A stretch of 64,000 bases of DNA from Nicotiana tabacum (GCF_000715075.1 NC_134102.1:98473766-98537765); one strand, 5' to 3'; positions 46,956 to 59,510 are shown, counted from the stretch's first letter. The notes: generated from the letters alone by a model not told the origin. Numbers and translations are program-made.

Positions 46956-49900
46956 ATGGAAGCTTGTTGCGGAGCTGCAATCATGGGTTCTGTTCAGCAG
47001 CCTGTTTGGGTTAAAAGTTCAGCTTTTCCTTCAAAAGGGGCTACTGGTGGTATTAATGTAAATTTGAGTCGGGTTAAATTATGCTCTGTAAAGCCCTGCA
47101 GAGCATCTCCAATTGAAGGGAGCTTGTTAACAGGAAGCCCTACTTCTTCTGTTTCTGTAGGTAATCTTGAAATTTTTGTTGGTTTTGTTCTACACATAGT
47201 ATATGCATATAAGAAATTTTCTTTACAAGTATTTTGGTTGTCTTTTATGCATAAAAATTTAATCTTTTTATGGGGGATGATTTGCTGATTCACTTTCATG
47301 CATATTTGTTATTCGAATGGGGTTTGATGGACCATTTATATGTGTTTTTGTGAAGTGTCTAGGAGGCATGTTCTTCAGAAGTTACTTGTCAATAGGTTTT
47401 AGTTATGTGCTAAATCAAATTAATTAATGTAATTTGGTTATATCATAGGCTATGACGTTTCTGAACTTGTGGAGTTATTGCTAAATTTGTAGTATTTGGC
47501 ATCTTGTTATTACCCTTTTTTTGGGGTGGGCGGGCGGGCGGAGTGTGTTGATCACATGAAATATTATTTGATACTCCCGACAGAGGTGAATTTAGGATTT
47601 AATATTTATAGGTTCAATCTTTAATTTTTTTAGCATTGAACCCATTATATTGTTAAAAATTATGGGTTTAGACTTGCTATTTATTGCAATATTAATGAAT
47701 TCTTCCATATAACTTTATCTACATCATCAAAATTACTAGGTTCAGATAACCCGTTGCCCGAGTGCTACATCCACCCCTGACTGCTGATATGAAATTTTGT
47801 TCATTTGACGAGTTATAAATGTAGGCTCTTTTTTTATTTATAATAAAAAATGTAGACTCTTAAGTGCAATTTTGTACACCAATTGCCTTGTGCAATGAAC
47901 TTGTTAGATCACATAAAGCTGGAATGTGGTATCTGTAGGGCCTGAATTTTCTCTGTAGGCTTCTGAAATTGCAGTGACTGATGACTTTCCAATTTACTTG
48001 GGTTAGGACTTGGAAGTGTCTTTTTCTTGTTTACAAACGACATATGAAGAGGTTTTCAATCTTGTTTTATGATTGGTGTCAGAAGAAATTTTCATTGAGC
48101 ATTTTAATTTGCCTTTTCTTTTCTTTGCAAGGAATGCAAAAACTAATAGGGACTAAGCCATTTCTGGTGCTTAGATATCCCTCACAATTTGCATGATGAC
48201 AATTACTTTCTTAGACTTTCTTCATTTACTCATGGTTGTCAACTGCATTTTTTAGGTGCTGAAAGCAGCTTTGAAGACTATGGATTGAGTGAAGCTGATC
48301 CTGATGTTCGTGCTATAATTGACAAAGAGAAGAAACGTCAATTTAGGAGCTTAGAACTTATTGCATCTGAGAATTTCACATCTCGGGCAGTGATGGAAGC
48401 AGTTGGTTCTTGCCTTACAAACAAATATTCTGAAGGGCTTCCAGGCAAAAGGTGAACCTGATATTAATCATACATTTCTTCCTTATAGAAAACTTGTCTT
48501 CTTTTATGTAGCTTGTTTAATGACAAATTTGTAGTTCTTAATTTGTGTCAGATATTATGGTGGGAATGAATACATTGATGAGTTGGAAACTCTCTGTCAA
48601 GAAAGGGCATTGGCTGCCTTTAGTTTAGATGGAAAGCAATGGGGTGTAAACGTTCAACCATTATCTGGTTCACCAGCAAATTTCGCAGTTTACACAGCGG
48701 TTCTTAATCCACACGACCGGATTATGGTAAGTTTTAACTAGTAAGCAGTTTTTATTATTGCTAATTTTTAGTTGCTGCATGGACTGACATTTGTATTGTC
48801 TGATTGTACCTCAGGGATTGGACTTACCTCATGGTGGCCACTTGTCCCATGGATTTATGACTCCTAAACGACGAGTTTCAGCCACCTCTATTTACTTTGA
48901 GTCCATGCCTTATCGACTTGATGAATCTACAGGTAAAAGTGTGCTACTTTACCATATTGGATTTGGACTGTTAACTAGAATTATTAGCTGATGGGAAGTT
49001 TGTCTTAACTCTAAACAGGCATTCTCGATTATGAAATGCTTGAGAAAACAGCGAATCTTTTTCGACCAAAACTTATTATTGCTGGTGCTAGTGCATATCC
49101 ACGTGATTTTGATTATCCTCGTCTGAGAAAGGTATCTGTAATAATTAAATTTGTTATATTCATAACATCATCTTGTTCTCTTTGTATTTGGCATCTAATA
49201 TTAAGCTTCTTATGTCTTGAAAGATAGCAGATGCTGTCGGAGCTTTCCTAATGATGGATATGGCTCATATCAGCGGGCTTGTTGCTGCCTCTGTACTTGC
49301 TAATCCATTTGAATACAGTGACATTGTCACTACTACTACTCACAAGGTACTGTTATTCCTTGCCGAGCTAATAGTTTTGTGCTCAGCACATCCCTCCCTT
49401 CCCTGCTCCTTAAAATAAATGTTAAATAGTCATACCAATTATATTTTCATTTAGCTTCTCTCTCTTTCTCTCTCCAATGCACTTCTGCTGTTAGATTTCC
49501 AAAAATGTGTCAAGTCTGGTTATTCTCTTTTCAATTTTTCAAAGTAAGATATAACAATAGAAAGAATTCTTTAAAGTAAGATATATGAGATTAGCCTGGT
49601 TTTAAAGTTATACATAAGGCGGAGAATTAGGCCCTCCGGACAAGCGTGCTCGTTGAGTGTTACAGCTTACAAACTGTGTGCGGAAGTCCATGTATGGAGA
49701 TGTTCTAATTATTGGTGGAACTGTAGTGTTTCTTCTTGCAAATAAATGATCAAAATCCAAATTGTACAGTGAACTAGATCGGTCTGCACACGTAGGAAAA
49801 TGAAAGATGTTAAGTCATGTTGTGTTTGAGAAATGTGTGCTGCATCATGCAGTATAAATTAACTTATAGATTGACATTTTCGGGAAGACTACTAACTCCA

Positions 49901-51213
49901 TCTTTAAACTCCAATATTTTAGTAGTTACAGACAAGGTTTCTTGTGTGCTAATATCTGAGTCACTATGGCCTAACTTGGACTTGTCTGTTCAGTCTCTTA
50001 GAGGTCCTAGAGGTGGAATGATCTTCTTCAAAAAAGATCCAGTTCTGGGTGTGGATCTGGAATCTGCTATAAATAATGCTGTTTTTCCTGGTTTGCAGGT
50101 AAGTTCATTTTTCTTTTGATTATCCATCCTTCTGTTTTTCCTTTTTGGAATATGGCCATGAGTGTTAATACCTTACCAAAGCTAAGAACAACTTTTCCTT
50201 TTGGACTCTATATTATATTGTTTGGATTCTCCGAATTGAGCTGGCAATGATTGTTTCTCTTCAGGGTGGACCCCATAATCACACAATTGGAGGTCTAGCC
50301 GTTTGTTTGAAACATGCCAAATCACCTGAATTTAAGGCTTATCAGAACCAGGTAAGAATTTTTGGCTTCTTTACCCAACACCGTCTCCATCTGTACTGAA
50401 AATGTCACTCCATTTATTATTTATTTATCTTGTAGGTGGTCTCTAACTGTAGAGCTCTTGCAAGCCGGTTAATGGAATTAGGCTACAAGCTGGTCTCAGG
50501 AGGGAGTGACAATCATTTGGTTCTTGTCGATTTGAGGCCTCTAGTGAGTTTTCCGGGTTATACCTTTCTTTTCCATTTTCCTTTGTATAAATACTCAATT
50601 ATTGCGTGGGATAGATTTATATTTTGATAGTAATTAAGAAACTATCAGATTATATTACTAACATCAATTGCAATCTATATACTAGTTTTGGTTAAAGTAA
50701 ATTTTCAGAAAAATTATGGTTAGTATTAGTCTTTCTGCATTGCTGGCTGTAAGCTTGCATAGATTAACAGAGTTCATATTTCAATTAGGGAATTGATGGT
50801 GCTAGAGTGGAGAAAATACTTGACATGGCATCAATCACTCTCAATAAGAATTCAGTACCTGGTGAGTGTAGCTTATGCAGTTAATTGTCATATTTTGAAG
50901 TTCCTTTTGTATTTACACTGTCAAATCGAAAACTATAGGTGATAAAAGTGCACTAGTACCTGGTGGCATCCGCATAGGCTCACCGGCCATGACCACTCGA
51001 GGTTTTACAGAGAAGGAATTTGTAGCAGTTGCAGATTTCATTCACGAGGGCGTTCAAATTACTCTTGAAGCCAAGAAGTCTGTCTCTAGTACCAAACTCC
51101 AAGATTTCTTGAAGTTTGTTACTGCCCCAGATTTTAATTTGATTGATAGGGTGTTGGACTTACAAAGAAGGGTCGAAGCTTTCACGAGCCAGTACCCATT
51201 GCCTGGTTTATGA
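46956..51213 (+). CDS. SHM3: Serine hydroxymethyltransferase, plastidial (SHM3-like), 11 exons, 525 aa
   Basis: Exons 46956-47160, 48256-48451, 48552-48726, 48815-48932, 49019-49131, 49224-49346, 49994-50098, 50265-50351, 50436-50543, 50789-50861 and 50939-51213 join at GT-AG borders into 526 codons ending in TGA. The enzyme interconverts serine plus tetrahydrofolate with glycine plus methylene-tetrahydrofolate, using PLP. The first ~65 residues ([18 protein letters not shown]..., rich in Ser and basic residues, few acidic) look like a plastid transit peptide and resemble Arabidopsis SHM3. The catalytic domain starts near [15 protein letters not shown]. Landmarks: [65 protein letters not shown] lysine in TTTTHK (Lys310, last codon of exon 6), then [43 protein letters not shown]. 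All expected residues are present and the length matches the plastid isoform. The gene is probably functional. The ATG at 46956 is chosen by similarity; no in-frame ATG precedes it nearby. Confidence 0.96.
47581..47779. mobile_element. hAT-type MITE in SHMT intron 1
   Basis: The left end CAGAGGTGAATTTAGG and right end CTACATCCACCCCTG are imperfect inverted repeats. Flanks ACTCCCGA (47573-47580) and ACTGCTGA (47780-47787) match at 6 of 8 bases, the 8-bp duplication size of hAT elements. About 199 bp, non-coding. Confidence 0.65.
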
Positions 51214-52373
51214 AGTGGTATTGGAAGGCCGAATTGCCTGATGATAATACAGCTTCCCTTTCCTATTTCATTACACCCAGAATTTTGCAATGTGCTGTTT
51301 AGGATGTTTTAGGATGATTCAATGCAGTGATACCTATACTAGTTTGCTCTCTGAAAATCATCTATGTTTGTTCTTCTTCTGGAGAAGTGCAGCAGATTTA
51401 TAATCTGTGTTGAAGCCCAAAATAGGAGTTGGTGTTGTAAACAATTGAATTTCATCCGAATTACTCGAAAACTTACATGGCAATTGTAGTTCAGTTTTGT
51501 CTGTCTATTGGAATTTGAATATCTAAAATGCTACGTATGTGATTTAATGCCAACGTACAAAAGAGTGCATTTTAAATGAGGTTTATGGTTGTCCTTCGGC
51601 AAAAAAAAAATTGCAATCGATCAGACAGATTGTGGACTTGAGCTCGTATGTGGTAACAGATCAAAGTTACAAAGTTGATATTCTAATTCTAGGGAAAACT
51701 ACATTGTATTGTATAGCCCTTTCAAAAATAATAGCGGGTAAAATGTATATTTTTTTGTATATTAAAGAATATATATATTTTATGCATAATCAGTATATAT
51801 TTTTTATATATTTTGCTAGTTGATGTAATTATTTTTGACAGACCGGCCAAAGATGTGACTTGCCCTTATTCTACCTCTGATTTCAATAACAGAGTTCATG
51901 GATTGCTGAGTATTTAAACTTGAAGCGTTATTCCTTTTAATACAAAAGCTTGGATGATATAAAAGCCGAGGCAATTAGAATACATCTAATGTAGATGCAT
52001 TTGGATAAGGGCTAATGTATAAGATTAATAATACAAAAACTTATTCGCGGATCAATAACCTAGATTAAAGTATTACTCTATAGTAATAACATAGATTTGG
52101 ATTGAAATGTGAGTCGCAACTCAAACAAAGTAAAAAAGAAATTAAAAGGATATCTATTTAGGTGTCGTATATTTTGAATGTGAAGTAACTCAAATACAGC
52201 AGTTATACCATTTATCCATGTTGAGATATCAAGGCTAGGCTCTTCATCATCTACAATTTTTGTTTGCTCGAAGTTGCACTTTCATTTGTTTGTAAATAAG
52301 TGACACTTTCTAACCCATTTAATTAAGAATTCAATATGGATTAAAATTTAAATGCCTGTTGCAAAATTACCTA
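51214..52373 (+). other. SHMT 3' UTR and downstream AT-rich spacer
   Basis: The 3' UTR probably ends within about 300 bp of the stop codon. The rest (51600-52373) is AT-rich with no recognisable gene; 51700-51830 is nearly pure A/T with TATATATTT words. Confidence 0.5.
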
Positions 52374-52382
52374 TATTTTAAA

Positions 52383-53350
52383 AGGAAAAGGCCAAATATA
52401 CCTCTCTACTTTCGGATAATGTGTATATTTAACCTCCATTATACTATCCCGCCAAATTTATTCCCTACCGTTATACCATCTGGCCAAATTTACCCCTACC
52501 ATCAGCAAACTTTTAAAAATTACCCCACAATCCGTCAGGTGACCCAAAATCTTCCAAATCATTTTAATTAAGTTACTTATTCTTCTTCATCCACTATTTT
52601 CAAAATAATTAGCATTTACCTGCTTTCTTAATTGAAAAAAAAAAATAAGAGAAAGAAATGTTAAAATAATAAAACGGTTAGTAATAGTAAATTGAAGAAT
52701 CTAATTAGGTAGTTTGTCTAAATTCTAAAAGTATTTACAACTTCCCAACTTTAATGAATTCCTTGCACCAAAGGTATGGAGACTTTGAAAGTATTAATGA
52801 TAGAAGTAAAAGTTCCTTGAAGACTTTACATCGTCAATTCAACTTTGCGTGAATCAAATGCCTACACATTGTGCACTCATAAGTTAGATCGAATTCTATA
52901 CTAACTAGACAATAACAAAATATATTCGAATATACATGTACATACATGATGATAAGCTGCATATAATACATAATAAATAGACCCACTGAACTCTACGGTG
53001 TGTATATGGTTGAAAATAAATAAAATTTTAAATCGATTCCAAACCTGTTATCACAAGAAGAGAAGTGGGTGCATTGGTATATCCATAAAATTGTATAGTC
53101 TAGTACCTTTAACATTCACATCAATACTAATTTCTGAAAATACTGGAGCAAGAAGAACAACAAGTGATTACAATAAAAGAAAATTAGGAGACTTCAGATT
53201 ACTTAACAGATCAAAGAGTAATTTCTAAAAGTTTGCTGAATAAACTTGGCTAGATAGTATAGTAAGAGTAAATTTGGCCGGATAGTATAACGGAGGTTAA
53301 ATGTAGATAATATCCGAAAATAGAGGGGGGGTGTATTTGGTCCTTTTCCT
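52383..53350. mobile_element. MULE-type MITE downstream of SHMT
   Basis: Terminal inverted repeats of about 70 well-matched bases (AGGAAAAGGCCAAATAYACC at one end and its inverse at the other), extending with gaps to about 140 bp and containing TTTAACCTCCRTTATACTAT. A perfect 9-bp target duplication TATTTTAAA flanks it (52374-52382 and 53351-53359). 968 bp, no coding. Its ends share GGCCAAATATACC with the foldback element at 45155, so the two may be related. Confidence 0.9.
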
Positions 53351-53359
53351 TATTTTAAA

Positions 53360-54475
53360 TGGGTGAAAATCATCCCCCCAAATTCGTTTTAAAATTAAAC
53401 TCCCTAACTTGAACTACGACCCTTCTTTCCATCAAATCATCTATTTTGCCCTTTGACATACTCAATCAACTCTTCTACGTAATTTTATTTATAGAATTTT
53501 GCCCTTGAACGTTGTGAAGATGTTTAAATTTGTCTTCGTTAATAGTTGGAGTCAAAACTCATGCAATTATAAGATTGATCCAAATTTGCCTTTTTTCACT
53601 AGCCGCGGAAGCTTTCCAACATATGAGCATTTTGTACAAGAGAAATGTTCAAATTTGCCCTTGAATTATTTTAAAGGTCCATGTTTGTCCTTGAATTTTA
53701 CAAAATTTTGCAGATATGTCATCGCTCTAAATCAATCAACATCATATAACAATAGAAACACGACTTGAAGACTACCATTACTCCACCATCACTTCATCCC
53801 GATGATACTCATGGAAAGAAAACACAAAAATTCCACGTTCGAACTCATACCTTAATTTTTACCACTTTCCCATGTAAAACCACCGACATTCAACCATTAT
53901 AATCTCATCTTAATCGCCATAATATTGTTGCAAATGATTTAGAAGCTAAATATTGTATATCTAGGTTTATTTTAGCATTAGTAAGTTGATGTAGAGTTTT
54001 GGCATCACTATTGATGATCTAAGAAGGATTGGTGATGACGTTATATAATTGATCATTGTTTGAGTTCACTTCGAAATTATTCAAGGCTTCAGACAATTAA
54101 GTTGAACTTGGGGATATATTACATCTTATTCTAAATGGTAATTTAAAATCTGAGTAGAAAGATCCTTTCATCAATTCAGTACAGAGACAATCAAAATACC
54201 ATTTAGAATAAACGTGACAATTATTTTTTACAGTCTTCCGAGATGTGCTTCTAGTATTTGTTTAGAGGAAATTTTACCTTCTACTGCAAAAGTATACGAC
54301 ATATTTATTATAAACTAAAATTATTTTAAAATATTATTTTCTATAGCTATCTTTTATATTTTATAGCTAAAATAGGTATTTATGATATATACTACTATTG
54401 AGGCATGAAATACACTTTTTATATTTTTTCTCTTTCTTTCAATTAACACAAGATTTTCCCTCAGATTTTTTCTTC
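53360..54475. other. AT-rich intergenic region
   Basis: No gene recognised. Repeated wording such as AAATTTGCCCTTGAAT and TTTGTCCTTGAATTT near 53500-53710 suggests an old transposon remnant. From about 54290 the sequence TATAGCTA (also seen inverted near 55510-55570) may mark the end of a decayed DNA element. Confidence 0.35.
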
Positions 54476-54495
54476 TTTCTCTCTCTCTTTTCCTT

Positions 54496-54605
54496 CTCTC
54501 TCTTCGAGCAACTCAAGCCCTAGTATTGATGACCGACGAGAAAGAAGAATCTCTCTCTCTTCGATCAACTCAAGATACACGCCCTAGTATTGATGGCCGA
54601 CGAGA
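54496..54605. repeat. Imperfect tandem duplication (about 60 bp)
   Basis: CTCTCTTCGAGCAACTCAAG ... CCCTAGTATTGATGACCGAC is followed by a second copy with CTCTCTTCGATCAACTCAAG ... CCCTAGTATTGATGGCCGAC, the second carrying a small insertion (ATACAC). Confidence 0.8.
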
Positions 54606-54888
54606 CATTATAATATAGTAGAAGGTAGTTAGGAAACAGAAAAGAGTGAATTTTTCGAACTGAAATGAGCAATGTGATGAACCCTTATCATAAATTTGTT
54701 GTACGGATCCGACGAACTTTCTTCTCTTCTTGGCCGGAAAATGCTATTTCCGACGAAATTTCTTCTCTTCTTTGTTATTTAATCACATACAATGATATAA
54801 ATACATTGTATTCTGTACAAATTCACTCAAAGACATTGTATTTTTGTATAAATACATTTTTTGCCTGTGTTTATATATTTCGAAGGTC

Positions 54889-55100
54889 TGTCACACACAT
54901 TTTTTTCGAAGAATGGGGAAGTTTTTCCAATTAAAGTAATATTATTTGAAATGAATTATTTATTTAATTCAGAGTCGCCACTTGAAAGAATTATTATGGT
55001 TTCCCAAGTCACCGGTTTATTTTAAAATACCAAATCGAGGAAATTGACTCTATTTATGGTCAGCGAACACAAAAGACCGAATACAACAGTAAAAATATGT
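54889..55100. repeat. Remnant of a Tat/Ogre-type LTR
   Basis: Begins TGTCACACAC and contains CAGAGTCGCCACTTGAAAG then CCCAAGTCACCGG. This is the same order as the LTR start of the nested element at 3691 (TGTCACACCCC, CAGAGTCGCCACCTGAC, GTCAGGTCACC) but is otherwise diverged and cut off after about 200 bp. A different family member of the same lineage. Confidence 0.65.
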
Positions 55101-55510
55101 ATTAGAAATAACTAAAATACTGTTAATACAAATACATTTGAATACACTGAATATAAAATAGCGAATACAGTAAATACAAACATTGAATATAATGAATGCA
55201 ACAATTAAAAAAAATATTGAAACACACTACAAAAGTTATATAGAACTTAAAAAATTATTCTAATTAATTGGGTTGATAATGAGGCATATTATTGGTTTTA
55301 TTGAGTTATATTAGGAGTGTATCATGCTAATTGATATTATTTCCGTTATTAGACAGTTGGACATACCTATTTTTAAGATGATTGCTGTTACTGTATTCAT
55401 GAATACATGGCGCTAATACATGTGCATACAACTGGACTGCCATGATTTTAGGCGCTTTTTGCTGCTGTATTCGTGAATACATCGAATACATTATCGTAAC
55501 AACTGAGTAG

Positions 55511-55571
55511 TAGCTATAGGAAGTAAATTGTAGCTATAGGAAGTAAATTGTAGCTATAGGAAGTTAATAGT
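55511..55571. repeat. 20-bp direct repeat, three copies
   Basis: TAGCTATAGGAAGTAAATTG occurs twice back to back, with a third copy TAGCTATAGGAAGTTAATAG. Confidence 0.95.
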
Positions 55572-56478
55572 CACTAAACAATAGTGGTTTCTGAAAATTA
55601 AACTGTATTGGTACAATTATGCTTTGCAGAATTTTAGTTACCAAAAAAGACAATCATTTTTACGCGCATTAAGTATACTAGTGTGTGTATAATTTTGATT
55701 GCTTTCATGAATATTTTTAAACTTTAATTCAACACTTATTACAAGTATAAATAGTAAATGCTTAAGTTGTTATTACCTCAATTTTTAATATTTACTTTGT
55801 ATTATATACATTGAATATATATTTAATAGTAATCATTCTCCGTTATTTCGATTCATATAAATAAATTATTCAACTTTGTTTGTTAGTAGCAAAATTAAAA
55901 TATGGAAAATTAATTGTAATAAGTGTTCAGCAGCTCGTTCTTTATTATTCACGTTACAATCTTATTACGTTCCATTAAGTTCATAACGGGATTTTTAAAT
56001 TTTTTCCCCCTTTTAGAGCTACCTTTTGTTTGTTCTTTTACACCAACGAGCTCTACATCCAATGTTCATATCTTTGGCACAAGCACCTATCCTTGAATAA
56101 TATGCTTAGGTTTACAAAGGCGACATCGGAAACCCAATCAGTATTTTCTGATTGGAATACAACAACAGTAACATACCCAGTATCTCATATCGTGGGGTCT
56201 AGGGAGAGTAGTGTATACGTAGACCTTACCCCTACCTTGTGAGGATAGAGAGGTTGTTTCCAATAGACATTCGGCTCAGGAAAGTATAAGCACCACATTA
56301 ATAAAAATATAGACAAGAAGGGATAGTACCAAAAAGCCATATAAAAGCAGAATAAAAATAACAAGACAGTAAGGTGATCAACAATGAAAGAAAACAACAG
56401 TTAGGCATAAAAACCTACTACCAACAGAAAGTGAGACTGTGTGTCAATACTACTGTTATGAACACTCTAGATTACCTA

Positions 56479-56784
56479 CTATACTACCCTAATCCTCGAC
56501 CTCCATACCTTCCTATCAAGGGTCATGTCCTCGGTCAGCTGAAGCTGTGCCATGTCTTGCCTAATCACCTTTCCCCACCTCTTCTTTGACCTACCTCTAC
56601 TTTTCCGTAGGCCCTCCAATGTCAACCTCTCACACCTCCTCACCGGGGCATCTGTGCACCTCCTCCTCACATGACCAAACCACATAAGTTGTGCTTCCCG
56701 CATCTTGTCCTCAATAGGAGCCACACCCACCTTGTCGCGAATAATCTCATTTCTGATCCTATCTAACCTGATGTGCCCGCACAT
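56479..56784 (-). pseudogene. RTE LINE C-terminal domain
   Basis: Frame with [27 protein letters not shown] and [14 protein letters not shown], the conserved C-terminal region of plant RTE polyproteins. The upstream part towards the RT palm is in other frames. Confidence 0.8.
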
Positions 56785-57222
56785 TCATCTCAACATCCTC
56801 ATCTCTACTACCTTCATCTTCTGGACATGAGCGATCTTGACTGGCCAACACTCAGCCCTATACAACATCGTTGGTTTGACCACTACTCTGTAGAACTTAC
56901 TCTTAAGTTTCAATGGCACCTTCTTGTCACACAAAACACCAGAAGCGAGTCTCCATTTTATTCATCCCGCCCCAATATGATATGTGACATCTTCATCAAT
57001 CTCCCCATCCCCCCTGAATAATAGATCAAAGGTACTTAAAACTCCCTCTCCTAGGGATGACCTGCGAGTCCAACTTCACCTCCCCTTCCCATCCTTGAGT
57101 CTCGCCACTGAACTTACATTCCAAGTATTCTGTCTTGGTCCTGCTCAACTTGAAACCTTTAGATTCCAGGGTGTGCCTTCATACCTCTAATTGCGCGTTC
57201 ATACCGTCTCGCGTCTCGTCAA

Positions 57223-57850
57223 TCAATACAATATCATCTGCAAATAACATGTACCACGACCCCTTTCCTTAGATGTGGGTGGCATCCCGTCCATCACCAG
57301 AGCAAACAAAAAACGGCTGAGTGCCGACACCTGATGCAACCCCATCATAATCGAAAAATGATCCGAGTCCCCACCCACCATCCTCACATGGGTCTTTACT
57401 CCATAATACATCTCCTTAATCAATCTAACGTAGGCAACATGTACACCTCTAGCCTCCGATCATCTCCTCAAAACCTCCCTCGGAACTTTATCGTACGCCT
57501 TTTCTAAGTCGACGAACACCATACACAAGTCCTTATTTCTATCCCTATACTGCTCCATCAATCTCCTAACAAGGTGGATGGCTTCTATAGTCGAACTCCT
57601 TGGCATAAACCCAAACTGGTTCTCGAAAATATACACACTCCTTTTCACCCTTAGCTCTACCACTCTCTCAAGACTTTCATAGTATGGCTAAGCAGCTTGA
57701 TACCCCGATAGTTATTGCAATTTTGGATATCACCCTTGTTCTTGTATACAGGAACCATCGTGCTCCACCTCCACTCTTCAGGCATCTTCTTTGTTCTAAA
57801 AATGGCATTAAATAACCTAATGAGCCACTCCAAGCTTGTCTTGCCCGCAC
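57223..57850 (-). pseudogene. RTE LINE reverse transcriptase fragments
   Basis: Two frames: 57460-57663 ([19 protein letters not shown], then [19 protein letters not shown]) and 57223-57423 (MYYGVKTHVRM, FALVMDGM). The catalytic FADD is in a third frame at 57233-57244. Order and motifs fit LINE RT. Frameshifts separate the pieces. Confidence 0.85.
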
Positions 57851-59060
57851 TCTTCCAATTCTACCTTCTTCGTCCTTGATGCACTTCACTTGGTCCAAGT
57901 CACGCGCCTTCCTTTCTCGCGGCTTGGATAACCTGAACAACCTCTTATCCCTACCTTGGCCCTCGAGTTCCTCATACAAACGACTAAAAGCTGCAGTCCT
58001 GGCCACCATAACTGCTAGCTTTGCCTCTTTCTTAGCCAACTTATAATGCTCCCTATTCGCCCTCTTCTCCTCCTCATCTACACTTTCCACTAGTTTCAGA
58101 TACGTTGCTTTCTTGGTTTTCACTTTTTCTTGTACCTCTCTATTCCAACACCAGTCTCCCTTGTGACCACCAAAGCAACCCTTTGAGACACCTAATACCT
58201 CCCTCGCAGCTTCCCTAATGCACTGCGCAGTCGTGGTCCACATAGCGCTTGCGTCCCCACTGCTCCTATAATCCCCCATAGTCACCAACTTGACCCCCAA
58301 ATCATGCGCTTTAGCTTCCGTCAAGGCTCCCCACTTGATACTATGTTGGCTATACATTGCCCTCTTTCTCTTTTTTCTCGTGATCTCAAGGTCCACAATT
58401 AGGAGCCTAAGAACGGTCGAGAGGTTCTCACTCGGGATGACCTTGTAATCCGTGCAAAGACCTCTATCGGACTTCCTGCAGAGTAAATAATCAATCTGAG
58501 TCTCGGCCACCGAACTTCGGAAGATGACCAAGTGCTCCCTCTTCTTCGGGAAACTCGAGTTTACTATCACCAAATCAAATGCTCTAGCAAAGTCTAGCAG
58601 AGACGTTCCTCCTCCATTTCTATCTCCAAAACCAAAGCCACCATGCATATCATCATACCCCCCAGACGTCGCTCCAATGTGTCTTTTGAAATCACCTCCT
58701 ATGGAAAGCTTCTCGGTATGCGTGATACAACGCACCATCTCATCCAAATCCTTCCAGAAACGCCTTTTGACTTCCTCGTCCAAGCGTGCTTGGGGTGCGT
58801 ATGCATTGATTATGTTCAAAGTAAAACATCCAACAATTAGCTTAATAGTCATCAACTTGTCATTCACCCTCCTAACCTCCACCACTAGTTCACGGAGGTC
58901 CTTATCAACTAAGATCCCACATCCCGCGCCTTATCTCCGATCTACCTAGTCTCTTATACACAAGCTATATTAATCTTCCTTTTCTCGAGAATCTTCGCTA
59001 ACTCTATATATTTTCCAGTCAAAATTCCTATGTTTCAAGACCCCACTTTCAGCCTAGTAG
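57851..59060 (-). pseudogene. RTE LINE endonuclease and linker
   Basis: The long frame up to 58885 contains the endonuclease motifs [34 protein letters not shown] and QIDYLLCRK, then a charged linker. Upstream, 58940-59060 encodes the N-terminal GILTGKYIELAKILEKRKI and NIACV, with a TGA where Trp is expected. Between them roughly 30 residues are deleted (around 58915-58940). In LINEs this domain nicks target DNA to prime reverse transcription. Confidence 0.85.
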
Positions 59061-59189
59061 CTCCCTTAGCTCTCTTACTCCCTTACCCCCTCCCCCGCGC
59101 TGACACCCCCGAGGACAAGACCTTACTCTACCATCGTTCACCAAAGCCACTATAATGTAGGAGTCACTGCTCAAACACTATCCGAAAAC

Positions 59190-59510
59190 AAGCGACAAAA
59201 TAAAATGAGTTACCGAAATATAATCTACCACTAGAGCTCGCAAAACAGGTAAAGAAATAAAATAAATGAACTAACGGGAACTGTAATCTACAACTAAAGG
59301 TTAGAAAAATAAGTGAAGAAATAAAATAAAGGAACTAAAAGAACTATAATCTACCACTAAAGGATGGAAAAACAGGTGAAGAAATAAAACAAAGGAACTA
59401 AAGGAACTATAATCTACAAGTAAAGGATAGAAAAATAGGTGAAGAAATACAATACAAGAGCTAAAGGCGGCTATAATCTACAACTAAAGGTCACAAAGAA
59501 AATGTACAAA
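59190..59510. repeat. 63-bp tandem repeat, five copies, upstream of the LINE
   Basis: The word TAATCTAC occurs at 59221, 59284, 59347, 59410 and 59473, exactly 63 bp apart each time. Units also share GTGAAGAAATAAAA and GGAACTAAAGGAAC words. Relative to the LINE this is 5' of the first coding part. Confidence 0.95.

Larger units (their letters stand above)
56158..59060 (-). mobile_element. Decayed RTE-type LINE
   Basis: On the minus strand, in order: start of an AP endonuclease, the endonuclease body and linker, reverse transcriptase with LFAD-D catalytic motif (57233-57244), a C-terminal domain, and a 3' end. The 3' end (about 56158-56270) reads on the plus strand CAACAACAGTAACATACCCAG then GTGGGGTCTAGGGAG, the usual 3' signature of plant RTE elements with a TTG-type tail. 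The copy has a deletion in the endonuclease, several stops and frameshifts, and cannot be active. Confidence 0.85.

Noticed and set aside
51054..51290. Minus-strand frame opposite the last SHMT exon
   Set aside because: Shadow of a conserved coding exon.
54665..54934. 89-codon open frame
   Set aside because: AT-rich, no recognisable motif, and it runs into the Tat LTR remnant.
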